A stretch of DNA of 49,416 bases from a virus. The notes beneath the pieces were generated by a model. The model was not told where the DNA came from, searched no databases, and saw only the letters and a list, made by a program, of their open reading frames with translations. This document shows positions 19,180 through 27,451 of this stretch, piece by piece; positions within the stretch are counted from its first letter, which is position 1, and every line of letters begins with the position of its first letter. The stretch covers positions 1-49,416 of IMG/VR virus record IMGVR_UViG_3300032053_000122. One strand, written 5' to 3'. The position numbers and the translations under genes are program-made.

Positions 19180-19725
19180 TTATCTATTATTTAATGGTGA
19201 ATTAATATATTTAGTCGTTGCACTGTTCAAATATACGAAAGAATTTGCACTTAATTTCTCAAATTTTATTACTATATAGCCACCCTTTAAGCTATCCCCT
19301 TCTACAAGACCACCTGGGCTAGTTGAATCCCTTAAAAAAGAAGCCTGATACTCGGATTCTAATGTCACAAAATCGGTACTTAAAAGTTCACTTTGCTGCT
19401 TTGTTGACACACTATCCATTTGAGTATATATCACAGGACAAGCCCAAACTTCACTTCCCGTTTCCATTATAGAAATCCAAGTTTTCTTGTCTAAAGAGCT
19501 TGAATTAAATACAGTGGTTATTGAAGCGCTAGTCTGTGTCCCATAAAAATTACAATAAGGAGTAGTTCCATGTTGCCAAATACCACCATTTTTGAATGTA
19601 AATAAAGTTGTATTTATTTCACCCATAAATTCAGGATGATATGAATAAAAAGACTCAAAAGAGTTAGCATTTTCATCAAATGAAATTGTAACTGGGTCTT
19701 GATGATATGATAAAACATGTGGCAT
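19180..19725 (-). CDS. Tail-associated protein of muzzle/stabilisation type
   Basis: 181 residues from the ATG at 19725, which overlaps the upstream stop as TAATG; the longer frame from a TTG at 19761 would overlap the upstream gene. Key stretch: TISFDENANSFESFYSYHPEF followed by LFTFKNGGIWQHG, a pattern I associate with the end domain of muzzle-like tail proteins in crAss-like phages (from memory). The C-terminus KGGYIVIKFEKLSANSFVYL is beta-rich. It is co-translated with the two duplicated small proteins upstream. Likely a piece of the tail complex. Confidence 0.6.
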   Translation of the reverse strand: MPHVLSYHQDPVTISFDENANSFESFYSYHPEFMGEINTTLFTFKNGGIWQHGTTPYCNFYGTQTSASITTVFNSSSLDKKTWISIMETGSEVWACPVIYTQMDSVSTKQQSELLSTDFVTLESEYQASFLRDSTSPGGLVEGDSLKGGYIVIKFEKLSANSFVYLNSATTKYINSPLNNR

Positions 19726-19940
19726 TAAGCTGTAATTGGAATAGTTATTGAATTGGTACAATTACTATCAGATGTCACAACAACTTCTGTTGCAGAGCCA
19801 TTTACAGCCACCGTCACACCGGCTAACAATTCAGACTTAGTTGCGGTACTTGGCGCTACGGCACCAATATCTGCTGTAAGGTTAAAATTCGGCCCTAAAT
19901 CAGCCCCTAGGCCAGCGCTTAATGTTACTAATACGTTCAT
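19725..19940 (-). CDS. Short beta-rich virion protein, copy 2 of a duplicated domain
   Basis: 71 residues, ATG start. It is nearly identical in its first 30 residues to the 149-residue neighbour (AGLGADLGPNF, then LTADIG; STATKSELLAG), and the similarity persists in DNA (19889-19940 against 20352-20407). The rest is a small beta domain ending NCTNSITIPITA. It looks like a tandem gene duplication in which this copy lacks the extra C-terminal domain. Structural role presumed from position between muzzle-like genes. Confidence 0.6.
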   Translation of the reverse strand: MNVLVTLSAGLGADLGPNFNLTADIGAVAPSTATKSELLAGVTVAVNGSATEVVVTSDSNCTNSITIPITA

Positions 19941-19957
19941 TTTTTATATTTTATAAT

Positions 19958-20407
19958 TTAACAAAAATCTACAAATGTTATAATTGCATTTTCAGGTTGA
20001 TCTACTGTAACTGTGCCTATCTGTACGCAAGTTGTATTATCAGTATTACCTTGCTGCACATATCCGTTTACTAATTCGTTATCACAATTCAAGCCTTCCC
20101 AAAGAATTGTCGTTGTCCCTATATTTTCAATAGAGTATATAGCACTATCGCAAGCTGATACCACAGCAGTTCCGCCATTAAAATCGCACAAAAATGTACC
20201 CAAATTTACAATTATGTAATTAGTACATGTACCAACCGAAGTGGCTCTTACATTAGTGGCGGCATTATTAATAACCAATGACTTACCTGCTAATAACTCA
20301 ATTTTAGTTGCCGTATTAGGACTAACAACACCGACATTAGCCGTAAGTGTAAAATTCGGCCCTAAATCAGCCCCTAGACCAGCGTTTAATGTTAATATTA
20401 CGTTCAT
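19958..20407 (-). CDS. Beta-rich virion protein with CxFNGGTA motif, copy 1 of a duplicated domain
   Basis: 149 residues, ATG start. Residues 1-70 match the 71-residue neighbour. Residues from about 73 carry LCDFNGGTAVVSAC, the same Cys-Phe-Asn-Gly-Gly-Thr motif that is repeated four times at the end of the upstream 1196-residue protein. A Cys-containing beta domain follows (ILWEGLNCDNELVNGYV). Sharing that motif suggests both proteins present related surface modules on the tail. No family recognised. Confidence 0.6.
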   Translation of the reverse strand: MNVILTLNAGLGADLGPNFTLTANVGVVSPNTATKIELLAGKSLVINNAATNVRATSVGTCTNYIIVNLGTFLCDFNGGTAVVSACDSAIYSIENIGTTTILWEGLNCDNELVNGYVQQGNTDNTTCVQIGTVTVDQPENAIITFVDFC

Positions 20408-20439
20408 TATTCAATTATTTAATTTAATATTTATATCTT

Positions 20440-23400
20440 TTACGGAACATATTCAACTAATGTTCCACCATTATATCCACAAGTCCCTTGATTCAAAATT
20501 AAAGACCCACCATTAAAATTACAAGCATCTATTACTGTAGCCGTTCCACCATCAAAAGTACAAAAATATGGTAATAAAACCGCAGTTCCGCCGTTAAAAG
20601 TACAAATAGGAGTATATCTATTAATTTCCTCCATAGCGATTATATACTTATTTGTATTTGCATCAAATACACCATAAATACATGGATCTCCGGTATATAC
20701 CCCATCAGAAATGCCATTATTCAACTCTTTTCTATAAGCTGCTGTTTCAGCAATAAAAAAAGCATTTGTTTTATATAAAATACTTATAGGAGTAATACCA
20801 TCTTGACTCAATCTACAAACCACACCGCGATAATTATCTACAAAATAATCAGAAAAGTTATTCCATGCAAGACTTGTTGAGGCATCTCCAATGCCATAAT
20901 CACCAGCGTAATACTGAATCTTATTTATTAAGGTATCTGTATTTGCTTGTAATGGATTATTGGCACTATCTTTAACTATTTGTGTCAAAATAGGCACATT
21001 ACCTACTTTGAATTTCTGATAAACTTTTAAATACCTCTCTCTAACATGCAGTCTCATTACATCTCCAAAACTTCTATCGTATTCATCAAAATTTTCATAT
21101 TGAAAATTATTAATTTTATTGATATTTGTATTAACTTGATACGCACCCCCAAATCTAATTAATGTAGGGAAATATGTTTGTTTTGCATTTTCATCAACAA
21201 TAGAAGCTCTGCCATTGCTATTTGTAATCAAATTATAATTGTCACTAAAAGATGATTCAATTATTCTTATTGTTTTATTTTTTAAAATTTGCAAATTTAA
21301 AACAAATGGATTTATAGTAAATGTCGCACCTGCTAAAGCATTTGTTGAATAAGAGGCTATCCAAACCTTAGCCAAAGGATCTACAGAAATAACATTATCC
21401 AAATAAAATGTAGTTTGAACTTGCGATTGAACTATTTGAGTTGGGAATAAGTAAATTTCATAAGATGATGAAGGAGTAATTACAATTGCTCTAAAATTAA
21501 AATTAGTATTATTGTTTGCTTGTGATTGAAATACAGAATATTCAGCTTTTAATTTTAAAACTAAAGCTTGACTTGTCAATAGATTATTAAAGAAAAAATC
21601 TGTATCTAAATACGTTGGATAATTCGCTGGTAAATTGCTATTAAAAGCCTGTGTTTGCACCTTATAGCTACTATTTAAAATAGGAGAAGTTGGTAAAACT
21701 GTGATACCTAATAAAGAATCTATATCTTGGCTAGATCCACCTGCTGAAAAAGAAAAATTATCGCCATATGGAACTTTTCTGTATCTAAAAAATAAATCTC
21801 CGTTTGTCATACTTACAATCGCTGGGACACTTTCCGGAGAAGAGGCTGATTGAGTTTGTTCTAAACCTATATGATACGCTGAAGATGTACCAGGATTACC
21901 GATGCCAAAACACTTTCCAGATTCATAGAAAAACCTTTGAGTTACAGAAGCGCTAGAAGAAAAATTATACAAAAATATTTCATAATGTAAAAAATTTTCA
22001 TCACCATTAAATTTAAAATTTGGGTCTGTAGTGGCAACTATTGGGTATAAAATTTTAATAAAATTTCCTACTTTTTTAGTTCCATCTTCTAATATAATTG
22101 ATGATTCTGCTCCAAGAATCTCAAAGTCATATTGAATATTAAATATAATTTGTGCATTATTTGCATTAAATCTTGATAAAAATTTAACTCTATCACCAGC
22201 CGTAAAATTATATGAAACAACGCCTTGTGTTGAAGAAATTTGATTATTATAATCCTCAATATTACTTATATCTAAATATGCAAATCTTTGAACAGTGGTA
22301 TCTTGACTAGTGCTTGCATACGCGCCCCTACTTATCCAAAATAATCTTTTATTATAAGTGATATTATTAGACCTTAAAACTTGATAATACGTAGCCTCTA
22401 ATGGTGGCCTATTTTTTATTTCAACATATGGTTGACAAAATCTATTTGTATTAGAAGCAGGTGTATTAACAGATGCGTCCATATCTGTTTGCGCCCCGAT
22501 TGTTCTACCTAGTGAATCAAAATACTGTAGTGCATATTGATAACCAGAGTCCCATGAATTTGCAAAGCTAGTATTAAACGAATTGTTATAATCTCCTGAA
22601 TATTGGTTAATTTTAGTTCCGCTTGATTGTAATAAAAACCCATCAGGATATGTCATTGTGAGTACATTATTTACAACTGTACCAGTCCATCCTGCGTCAA
22701 CAGATATTAAACTACTTTTTATATAATTTAACAAATTGCCTATATATTGAAACCCAAATGTGCTAGTATATGTTGCGCCTATACTTACGCCCGATAAATC
22801 AACAATATTTATAAAAAAATCAAAAGCTGCATTATTCAATGATTCAACTATACCGGTAGAGCCGTTATCTCCTGTTCCATATAAATATATCTTTAATTCT
22901 GTTCCAATTGACCCACTATCTATTGCATTGCATGTAGCAAAAAACAATGTACCATTTACATCATAAACATACCCAATGGCATTTGTGTTAACCTTAGATA
23001 CTAAGTTCATGTCTGTTTTATTATAACTTTCTGTAATTCCAGAGTATAATAAAACATTTCCATTAGCTAATTCTGCGGCATTTGCTTTTTGAGGAACAAA
23101 GTCTTGTAGCTGAGTACTTTCCAATAAATCTATTTGAACATAAATACCATTATTATAAAAGTTATATGTGTAAATAGAATTATCTAATATGCCAATTTTA
23201 TTTTTACTAAAAGACTGGATTAGGAACCAATCGCTAGTAACACCATTTGTTGTTTCTCTAAATGAAATTTCAATATCCCTAACTTCTGGCCCTCCGCTAT
23301 TTACTGATACAGATATTCTTGAATTATAGGTAAAATTATTATTTGTAAAATTTAAACTATCTTGCTGAGGTAAAGGCACAATACTTTTTGAACTCCATAC

Positions 23401-24030
23401 AGATTTTTCATTATTTAAAAAAACATATCTATATGAAAATTGGAAAAGTTTGTTTCTTAAATTATTAACTTTAACGGTTGTATCATTTTCATAAACAACT
23501 TTTGGTGGCATAACAGGTGGCGCTTTAGCAACTAAAATATATTCTAGTTTCCATGAAGTCCCATGTTCTTCTGTTACGTTTATATTCTTAGGTGGATTAT
23601 ATCCATCATTAAAAAACAATATATCTCCCTCATCGTCTCTATAAAATATGTTAACAGATAAAACCTTATATGAAGGATTAAAATTTAAAATATCAATACC
23701 ATCGCTATCTGTTTTACTTTCTAAAACCTTAACGATTTCTTGGTCATTTAAATCATAATAAACAATAGTATTATAACCATCACTGTTCCAAATAAAGTAA
23801 TATGCTCTATTTCTAATTTTATCTGGATAAAAACCAATAACTTTACTAGTCCCACTTGGTAAATTATAATTAATTAAAGTATTACCCAAAATATTGGACA
23901 CAACCAAATCTTGCCCTTTACCTTGTGCATCTTTTGTTACATTCAAGGCATCAATATAGTCGTTATTACTAATTCTATAAGTAGCATCGTCTAAATTAAG
24001 CCTTCCACTAAAAGGGTTGTTTACTATCAT
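20440..24030 (-). CDS. Muzzle-like / tail stabilisation protein
   Basis: 1196 residues, ATG start, 3 nt after the ring protein gene. The opening (NPFSGRLNLDDATYRISNND, then ALNVTKDAQGKG) and a series of beta-propeller-like strands (VIGFYPDKIRNRAYYFIWN) fit the large muzzle/stabilisation proteins closing the tail of crAss-like podoviruses, recognised by style and position. The last 55 residues hold four copies of a motif F-[ND]-G-G-[TS] or Y-N-G-G-T preceded by Cys. The bulk is Asn/Ser/Tyr-rich beta. Function: distal tail tube, DNA gate or adhesin platform (inferred from family). Confidence 0.65.
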   Translation of the reverse strand: MIVNNPFSGRLNLDDATYRISNNDYIDALNVTKDAQGKGQDLVVSNILGNTLINYNLPSGTSKVIGFYPDKIRNRAYYFIWNSDGYNTIVYYDLNDQEIVKVLESKTDSDGIDILNFNPSYKVLSVNIFYRDDEGDILFFNDGYNPPKNINVTEEHGTSWKLEYILVAKAPPVMPPKVVYENDTTVKVNNLRNKLFQFSYRYVFLNNEKSVWSSKSIVPLPQQDSLNFTNNNFTYNSRISVSVNSGGPEVRDIEISFRETTNGVTSDWFLIQSFSKNKIGILDNSIYTYNFYNNGIYVQIDLLESTQLQDFVPQKANAAELANGNVLLYSGITESYNKTDMNLVSKVNTNAIGYVYDVNGTLFFATCNAIDSGSIGTELKIYLYGTGDNGSTGIVESLNNAAFDFFINIVDLSGVSIGATYTSTFGFQYIGNLLNYIKSSLISVDAGWTGTVVNNVLTMTYPDGFLLQSSGTKINQYSGDYNNSFNTSFANSWDSGYQYALQYFDSLGRTIGAQTDMDASVNTPASNTNRFCQPYVEIKNRPPLEATYYQVLRSNNITYNKRLFWISRGAYASTSQDTTVQRFAYLDISNIEDYNNQISSTQGVVSYNFTAGDRVKFLSRFNANNAQIIFNIQYDFEILGAESSIILEDGTKKVGNFIKILYPIVATTDPNFKFNGDENFLHYEIFLYNFSSSASVTQRFFYESGKCFGIGNPGTSSAYHIGLEQTQSASSPESVPAIVSMTNGDLFFRYRKVPYGDNFSFSAGGSSQDIDSLLGITVLPTSPILNSSYKVQTQAFNSNLPANYPTYLDTDFFFNNLLTSQALVLKLKAEYSVFQSQANNNTNFNFRAIVITPSSSYEIYLFPTQIVQSQVQTTFYLDNVISVDPLAKVWIASYSTNALAGATFTINPFVLNLQILKNKTIRIIESSFSDNYNLITNSNGRASIVDENAKQTYFPTLIRFGGAYQVNTNINKINNFQYENFDEYDRSFGDVMRLHVRERYLKVYQKFKVGNVPILTQIVKDSANNPLQANTDTLINKIQYYAGDYGIGDASTSLAWNNFSDYFVDNYRGVVCRLSQDGITPISILYKTNAFFIAETAAYRKELNNGISDGVYTGDPCIYGVFDANTNKYIIAMEEINRYTPICTFNGGTAVLLPYFCTFDGGTATVIDACNFNGGSLILNQGTCGYNGGTLVEYVP

Positions 24031-24033
24031 TTT

Positions 24034-24804
24034 TTATGCCTTAACAGTCATTCTTTGTGTGTCTAAATTTTGCTCATATGCTTGCATTAAATATAGTGGT
24101 TTAAATTGAGCATTAGCTAATCTTCTTTGATTGTAAAATTCTTGCTTCCTGTCTCTTTTATCACCTAAATTTCCTTTTCTTGTAGTTGGCATATTTATAA
24201 TATCTCTCCATGCTAACCATGAAAGCATTGCTTCTCTAAATTGAATAGGAACGGAAAATGTTTCTTCTGGATTACCACTTGATAAATACTCTATCATTAA
24301 ATAAGAGTAATAAAAATATTGATTAAGTAACACTACACCATTTGAATCATCAATATTAAATTGACCTACAAACGGAGAGCCACTAGGTAATCCATAAATA
24401 TTATTAAAACCATACCCATCCCAATAATTAAACCACACCGGCAAGTCTGATTGATACCATGCTGCCAATGTATTATCTTGCGTTAATTCTAATCTATTAG
24501 GCTGTTGATCACCATAAAATGTCATTTTAGAGTTAAATTTCAATGGAATAATCTCACCTACTGAATTTAAAACACCAATCTTTGTATAACTGATATAGTC
24601 ATTTGGTAATTGGGCTGTAAAATTAGTGGTATCAACTGCTACCTTAACCGTTCTTATTTTATAGAAAAAGTCAAGTCCTAACTTTTCCATACCTCTAACA
24701 GCTATATTATATAACTTAGCGTATTTATGTACGGATTGCTCACTTTCATCAATATAATCATTGATTATTGAATCTAGTGTTATGTAATTTCTAACTTGAG
24801 ACAT
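24034..24804 (-). CDS. Ring / tail-tube connector protein
   Basis: 256 residues, ATG start, 2 nt after the GroES gene. It begins with helices (YITLDSIINDYIDESEQSVHKYAKLYNIAVRGMEKLG as landmarks near 7-45), followed by beta strands (VAVDTTNFTAQLPNDYISYTKIGVLN). This is the layout of connector proteins of the tail tubular A / gp4 kind. Aromatic residues dominate the middle (YWDGYGFNNIYGLPSG). Gene order between capsid/ring proteins and the muzzle-like protein supports the call. Exact ring number cannot be assigned. Confidence 0.6.
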   Translation of the reverse strand: MSQVRNYITLDSIINDYIDESEQSVHKYAKLYNIAVRGMEKLGLDFFYKIRTVKVAVDTTNFTAQLPNDYISYTKIGVLNSVGEIIPLKFNSKMTFYGDQQPNRLELTQDNTLAAWYQSDLPVWFNYWDGYGFNNIYGLPSGSPFVGQFNIDDSNGVVLLNQYFYYSYLMIEYLSSGNPEETFSVPIQFREAMLSWLAWRDIINMPTTRKGNLGDKRDRKQEFYNQRRLANAQFKPLYLMQAYEQNLDTQRMTVKA

Positions 24805-24806
24805 TT

Positions 24807-25079
24807 TTAATTATTTGATAAGTAAGCTAATATATCGTTATGTCGGATTAAGAAGTGAATTTCATTATTAACTATGATAGGCTCCCCTGCTCCTTTTATG
24901 TGAAAAATAACATCATCCTTCTTGGCTTCTATTTTAATTTTAGCCGTACCGTTACCAACCGAAACTACTTTTGCTTTACAATTTCTTTCTCTAAATCCTT
25001 CAGGCAAAAATAACCCACCTTCAGTTATTTCTTCAGGTGCAAATGGTTTTACTAAAACAAAATCTCTAATTGGTTTCAT
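24807..25079 (-). CDS. GroES-like co-chaperonin (Cpn10)
   Basis: 90 residues, typical Cpn10 length. MKPIRDFVLVKP matches the first strand, ITEGGLFLP the mobile loop that contacts GroEL, and AKVVSVGNG the Val-Gly strand; the end HFLIRHNDILAYL matches the usual LRESDILAVL. T4 gp31 is the known example of a phage GroES that lets host GroEL fold the capsid protein. Here it lies between ring proteins rather than beside the capsid gene, 15 nt after one ring gene and 2 nt before the next, so its client may be a tail component. Cytosolic, acting with host GroEL. Confidence 0.85.
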   Translation of the reverse strand: MKPIRDFVLVKPFAPEEITEGGLFLPEGFRERNCKAKVVSVGNGTAKIKIEAKKDDVIFHIKGAGEPIIVNNEIHFLIRHNDILAYLSNN

Positions 25080-25094
25080 ATATGTTTCTTAATT

Positions 25095-25721
25095 TTAATT
25101 ATCTACACCATCATTACTTTGGTCTATAGGTCTTGATTTCTCAAAAGCTAATTGACCCTTTATATATTCAACTACCATTGGCATATAGTCATCTGGCACT
25201 ATTAATGTTGAGTTTAAATCAGTTGAGTCACCCCCGCTAATTAATCTTAATGTTGCCTTGTAACTTGTCAAAGGTATTGAGCTTTTTACATAAATATTTT
25301 TTCCTTCAATCCAATATAATATTTTATTTTGAATTGGTCTTAATTGTTCAATATAAGCAACCTGATTCATGCTTAATGGGATTGCTGTTTGAGAAGTTTT
25401 TTTATCTCCTACGAACTGTAACATAGCCACACCTTCGTTTCTTCCTAGAGCATATGGTATAATTGGTAAATCAATACTATATGTAACAGTATCTACCGAT
25501 TCTGCATTAATATCTATATTTGTAAATGTTGTATAAAAAGAGTTATTTACATAAGCCACGCCATCCATTTGGATATTATCTGTGTAATTCTTTTTTACAA
25601 CCAAACCGATAGCATCGTTAAGCCATTGATTAACTAAATTATAAGTAATATTTGAGTCATCGGATGGTTGTCCGTTATATATTTGTCGCAATATTCTTTC
25701 TATAAGCGCATATCTAGTCAT
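25095..25721 (-). CDS. Ring / head-tail connector protein
   Basis: 208 residues. The start ATG overlaps the stop of the 220-residue gene (TAATG). An N-terminal helix (MTRYALIERILRQIYNG), a helix (NLVNQWLNDAIGLVVKKNY), beta strands (YKATLRLISGG) and a C-terminal helix (YMPMVVEYIKGQLAFEK) are visible, typical of connector ring proteins in short-tailed phages. Coupling to its neighbour suggests stoichiometric production of two rings. No catalytic residues. Confidence 0.55.
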   Translation of the reverse strand: MTRYALIERILRQIYNGQPSDDSNITYNLVNQWLNDAIGLVVKKNYTDNIQMDGVAYVNNSFYTTFTNIDINAESVDTVTYSIDLPIIPYALGRNEGVAMLQFVGDKKTSQTAIPLSMNQVAYIEQLRPIQNKILYWIEGKNIYVKSSIPLTSYKATLRLISGGDSTDLNSTLIVPDDYMPMVVEYIKGQLAFEKSRPIDQSNDGVDN

Positions 25722-26383
25722 TATTGTCCTGTTTGAGTTATTTGATTAGCATACTGCTCTACCATTCCGTCTTGTAAATTTAAGCCAATTAATTTTAATG
25801 CCCTAGCTATTATTTCTAATAAATCTACATTATCCCAAACAGGCTGAATACTTGTACCAGAACTATAAACAGGTCTGCCGCTAACAGTGGTATAAGCCCA
25901 TACTATTTCAGGTGCATCTTTTACATAAGTTAAAATTGCACTGCCAAGTGTTACAGGATAAAATTGGAATCCAGTAGGTTCTAATAGGTAAATAGGATTA
26001 GTTGCAATTGGATCAACTTGGCTATTATAATAAGAATATAGAGCATCTTGTTGCACATATCTAACTCTATTAAAGGCTGCTGTTATTATCGTATCAGTTT
26101 GCACATAATCAGCAGGATAGGCTGCTTCGCCAGACCCATTAATAGTCAATGTAGCTTGTGTAATTAATGGAGATAATCTTTGTCTAATATTTTCATTTTG
26201 GCTATAAGTAATTCTAGCTTGTGGCCTTCCGTATTGATATTGCTGAAACTCACCCAATAAATAATCTTGATACGAAACCTGCGCTTGATTTATAGTCAGA
26301 TTAAATTCAGCTGGAGTCAAATAACCATTTTGGGCTTTATTAACCGCAAATTGGCAAATACGATACATATCATTAACATTCAT
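25721..26383 (-). CDS. Ring / head-tail connector protein, first gene of the tail transcript
   Basis: 220 residues, ATG start, directly behind a terminator and a TATATTTG box. Begins MNVNDMYRICQFAVNKAQNG, a helix leading to TPAEFNLTINQAQVSYQDYLLG, then beta-rich (TLTINGSGEAAYPADYVQ) and a C-terminal helix (LLEIIARALKLIGLNL). I associate this helix-beta-helix layout, with aromatic-rich loops, with connector proteins in crAss-like phages. It is translationally coupled to the 208-residue protein. Confidence 0.55.
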   Translation of the reverse strand: MNVNDMYRICQFAVNKAQNGYLTPAEFNLTINQAQVSYQDYLLGEFQQYQYGRPQARITYSQNENIRQRLSPLITQATLTINGSGEAAYPADYVQTDTIITAAFNRVRYVQQDALYSYYNSQVDPIATNPIYLLEPTGFQFYPVTLGSAILTYVKDAPEIVWAYTTVSGRPVYSSGTSIQPVWDNVDLLEIIARALKLIGLNLQDGMVEQYANQITQTGQ

Positions 26384-26400
26384 TGGAATAAGTTATACAA

Positions 26401-26408
26401 CAAATATA
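26401..26408 (-). promoter_or_regulatory. Bacteroidota-type -7 box driving the ring/tail genes
   Basis: On the minus strand the bases read TATATTTG (TAnnTTTG). The box is 18 nt upstream of the ATG at 26383 and directly downstream of a factor-independent terminator. The terminator U-run occupies the spacer, and no TTTG is found at the -33 distance. Placement after a terminator argues for a separate tail transcript. Confidence 0.55.
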
Positions 26409-26420
26409 CGAAAAAGATAC

Positions 26421-26452
26421 AAAAAAGCCCCGTAATTTTTAGGCTACAGGGC
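26421..26452 (-). terminator. Intrinsic terminator between capsid and tail transcription units
   Basis: Minus-strand RNA forms GCCCUGUA paired with UACGGGGC (26445-26452 with 26427-26434, one G-U pair), followed by six U residues (26426-26421). The stem follows the stop of the 297-residue gene by 24 nt. A shorter T-rich run on the other side makes it weakly bidirectional. It separates capsid genes from ring/tail genes. Confidence 0.75.
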
Positions 26453-26476
26453 TTCTTTTATTTAGAGAAGGAAGAA

Positions 26477-27370
26477 CTACACTAATTTCTTTAATTGTTC
26501 TAAAAATGCCTTACTTTCATCTTGAGGGAACATTGCAAATTCAACTAAATAATTTTGTGGTTTTTTGTCAGATGGTATCTTACAAATATAACCTCCATTA
26601 TTTGACCAATAAGCTGAACCTCTTTTTGTAGTAGTGTCAATTTTATTATCAATTAAAGCTCTTTTAACTATAAATGCTATTTCAACTTCCTTAGAACCAG
26701 CACTTTGCATAAACTTATTAGGTTGAGCTTCAGCGTAAAGTTCATAGTCATTTCTTAATGCATCCATAGATTTAGGCATCCCTAATTCATCCGTAAATGT
26801 AATTCCCAAGAAATTGCAGTGCTTACGCATTTCTTCCTCGCTTGCCAATGAAGCATATTTAATTGCTTCAACCTTAGCAACTCTTTTAGCTCTTTCAAGC
26901 TCTGCTGTTCTTTGTGGATTCCATTGAAAGAATGTAATTTTTCTAGTACCTTTTTTGTTAGGATTGTCTAAATTAGCGTTACATAGATTTAAAAACTCAA
27001 GAGCTTCTACGTCATAATCAGCTATTCTTAATACTCTTCTATCAAAAATTAAGCTTCTTCTGTTTTGTTCAACGAATGATTTTTCAAGTCCTTTTTGATC
27101 TTCTACCCAAATACTTGGATAACCTCTCAAAAGCCTTATTCTTTCCATTCTTCCTTTCTTTTCGTTCCAAACATCGTCAATACCTTCCATATGGTATCTG
27201 CCATTTTTCTTAGTATCTGATAATTTGAAAATCTTGAAAGTTGTTGCTGTATTAGATGATAAGGATTCCTGCATAGCTTGCGCAGCCTCATCATTTTGTC
27301 TTTGTACTTTTACTTCACCTTGTTGCGAAAAGTTAGCATCTGCTAACCCTATTGCCTTTAACTTTGCCAT
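26477..27370 (-). CDS. Conserved-looking virion or morphogenesis protein next to the capsid gene
   Basis: 297 residues from the ATG at 27370 (MAKLKAIGLADANFSQQG). A longer reading from a TTG at 27406 would start inside a stable hairpin and is rejected. The protein is charged and mixed alpha/beta: a basic helix (QRTAELERAKRVAKVEAIKYA), then a region ending in SAYWSNNGGYICKIP. No family recognised. Position directly after the capsid gene and before a terminator suggests a capsid-associated role such as head fibre, vertex protein or maturation factor, none demonstrable here. Confidence 0.6.
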   Translation of the reverse strand: MAKLKAIGLADANFSQQGEVKVQRQNDEAAQAMQESLSSNTATTFKIFKLSDTKKNGRYHMEGIDDVWNEKKGRMERIRLLRGYPSIWVEDQKGLEKSFVEQNRRSLIFDRRVLRIADYDVEALEFLNLCNANLDNPNKKGTRKITFFQWNPQRTAELERAKRVAKVEAIKYASLASEEEMRKHCNFLGITFTDELGMPKSMDALRNDYELYAEAQPNKFMQSAGSKEVEIAFIVKRALIDNKIDTTTKRGSAYWSNNGGYICKIPSDKKPQNYLVEFAMFPQDESKAFLEQLKKLV

Positions 27371-27395
27371 AAATGGTTTTTTAAATGTTAAAATA

Positions 27396-27426
27396 GGTAG
27401 AGGCAATCAATAAAGTTGCCCCTACC
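27396..27426 (-). terminator. Hairpin after the major capsid gene (attenuator or mRNA stabiliser)
   Basis: An 11-bp stem pairs 27396-27406 (GGTAGAGGCAA on +) with 27416-27426 (TTGCCCCTACC). In minus-strand RNA it is fully paired with one G-U, with a 9-nt loop. It lies 25 nt after the capsid stop. Only a broken U-run (UAUUUU) follows, so partial termination or 3'-end protection of abundant capsid mRNA is more likely than a full stop. Confidence 0.6.
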
Positions 27427-27451
27427 ATAATTATAAGTCCTAAATAACTAA

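Noticed and set aside
19726-19761. TTG start for the 181-residue tail protein
   Set aside because: The ATG at 19725 makes a TAATG coupling with the upstream gene, as elsewhere here.
27371-27406. TTG start for the 297-residue protein
   Set aside because: Lies in the arm of a stable hairpin; the ATG at 27370 gives a normal N-terminus.
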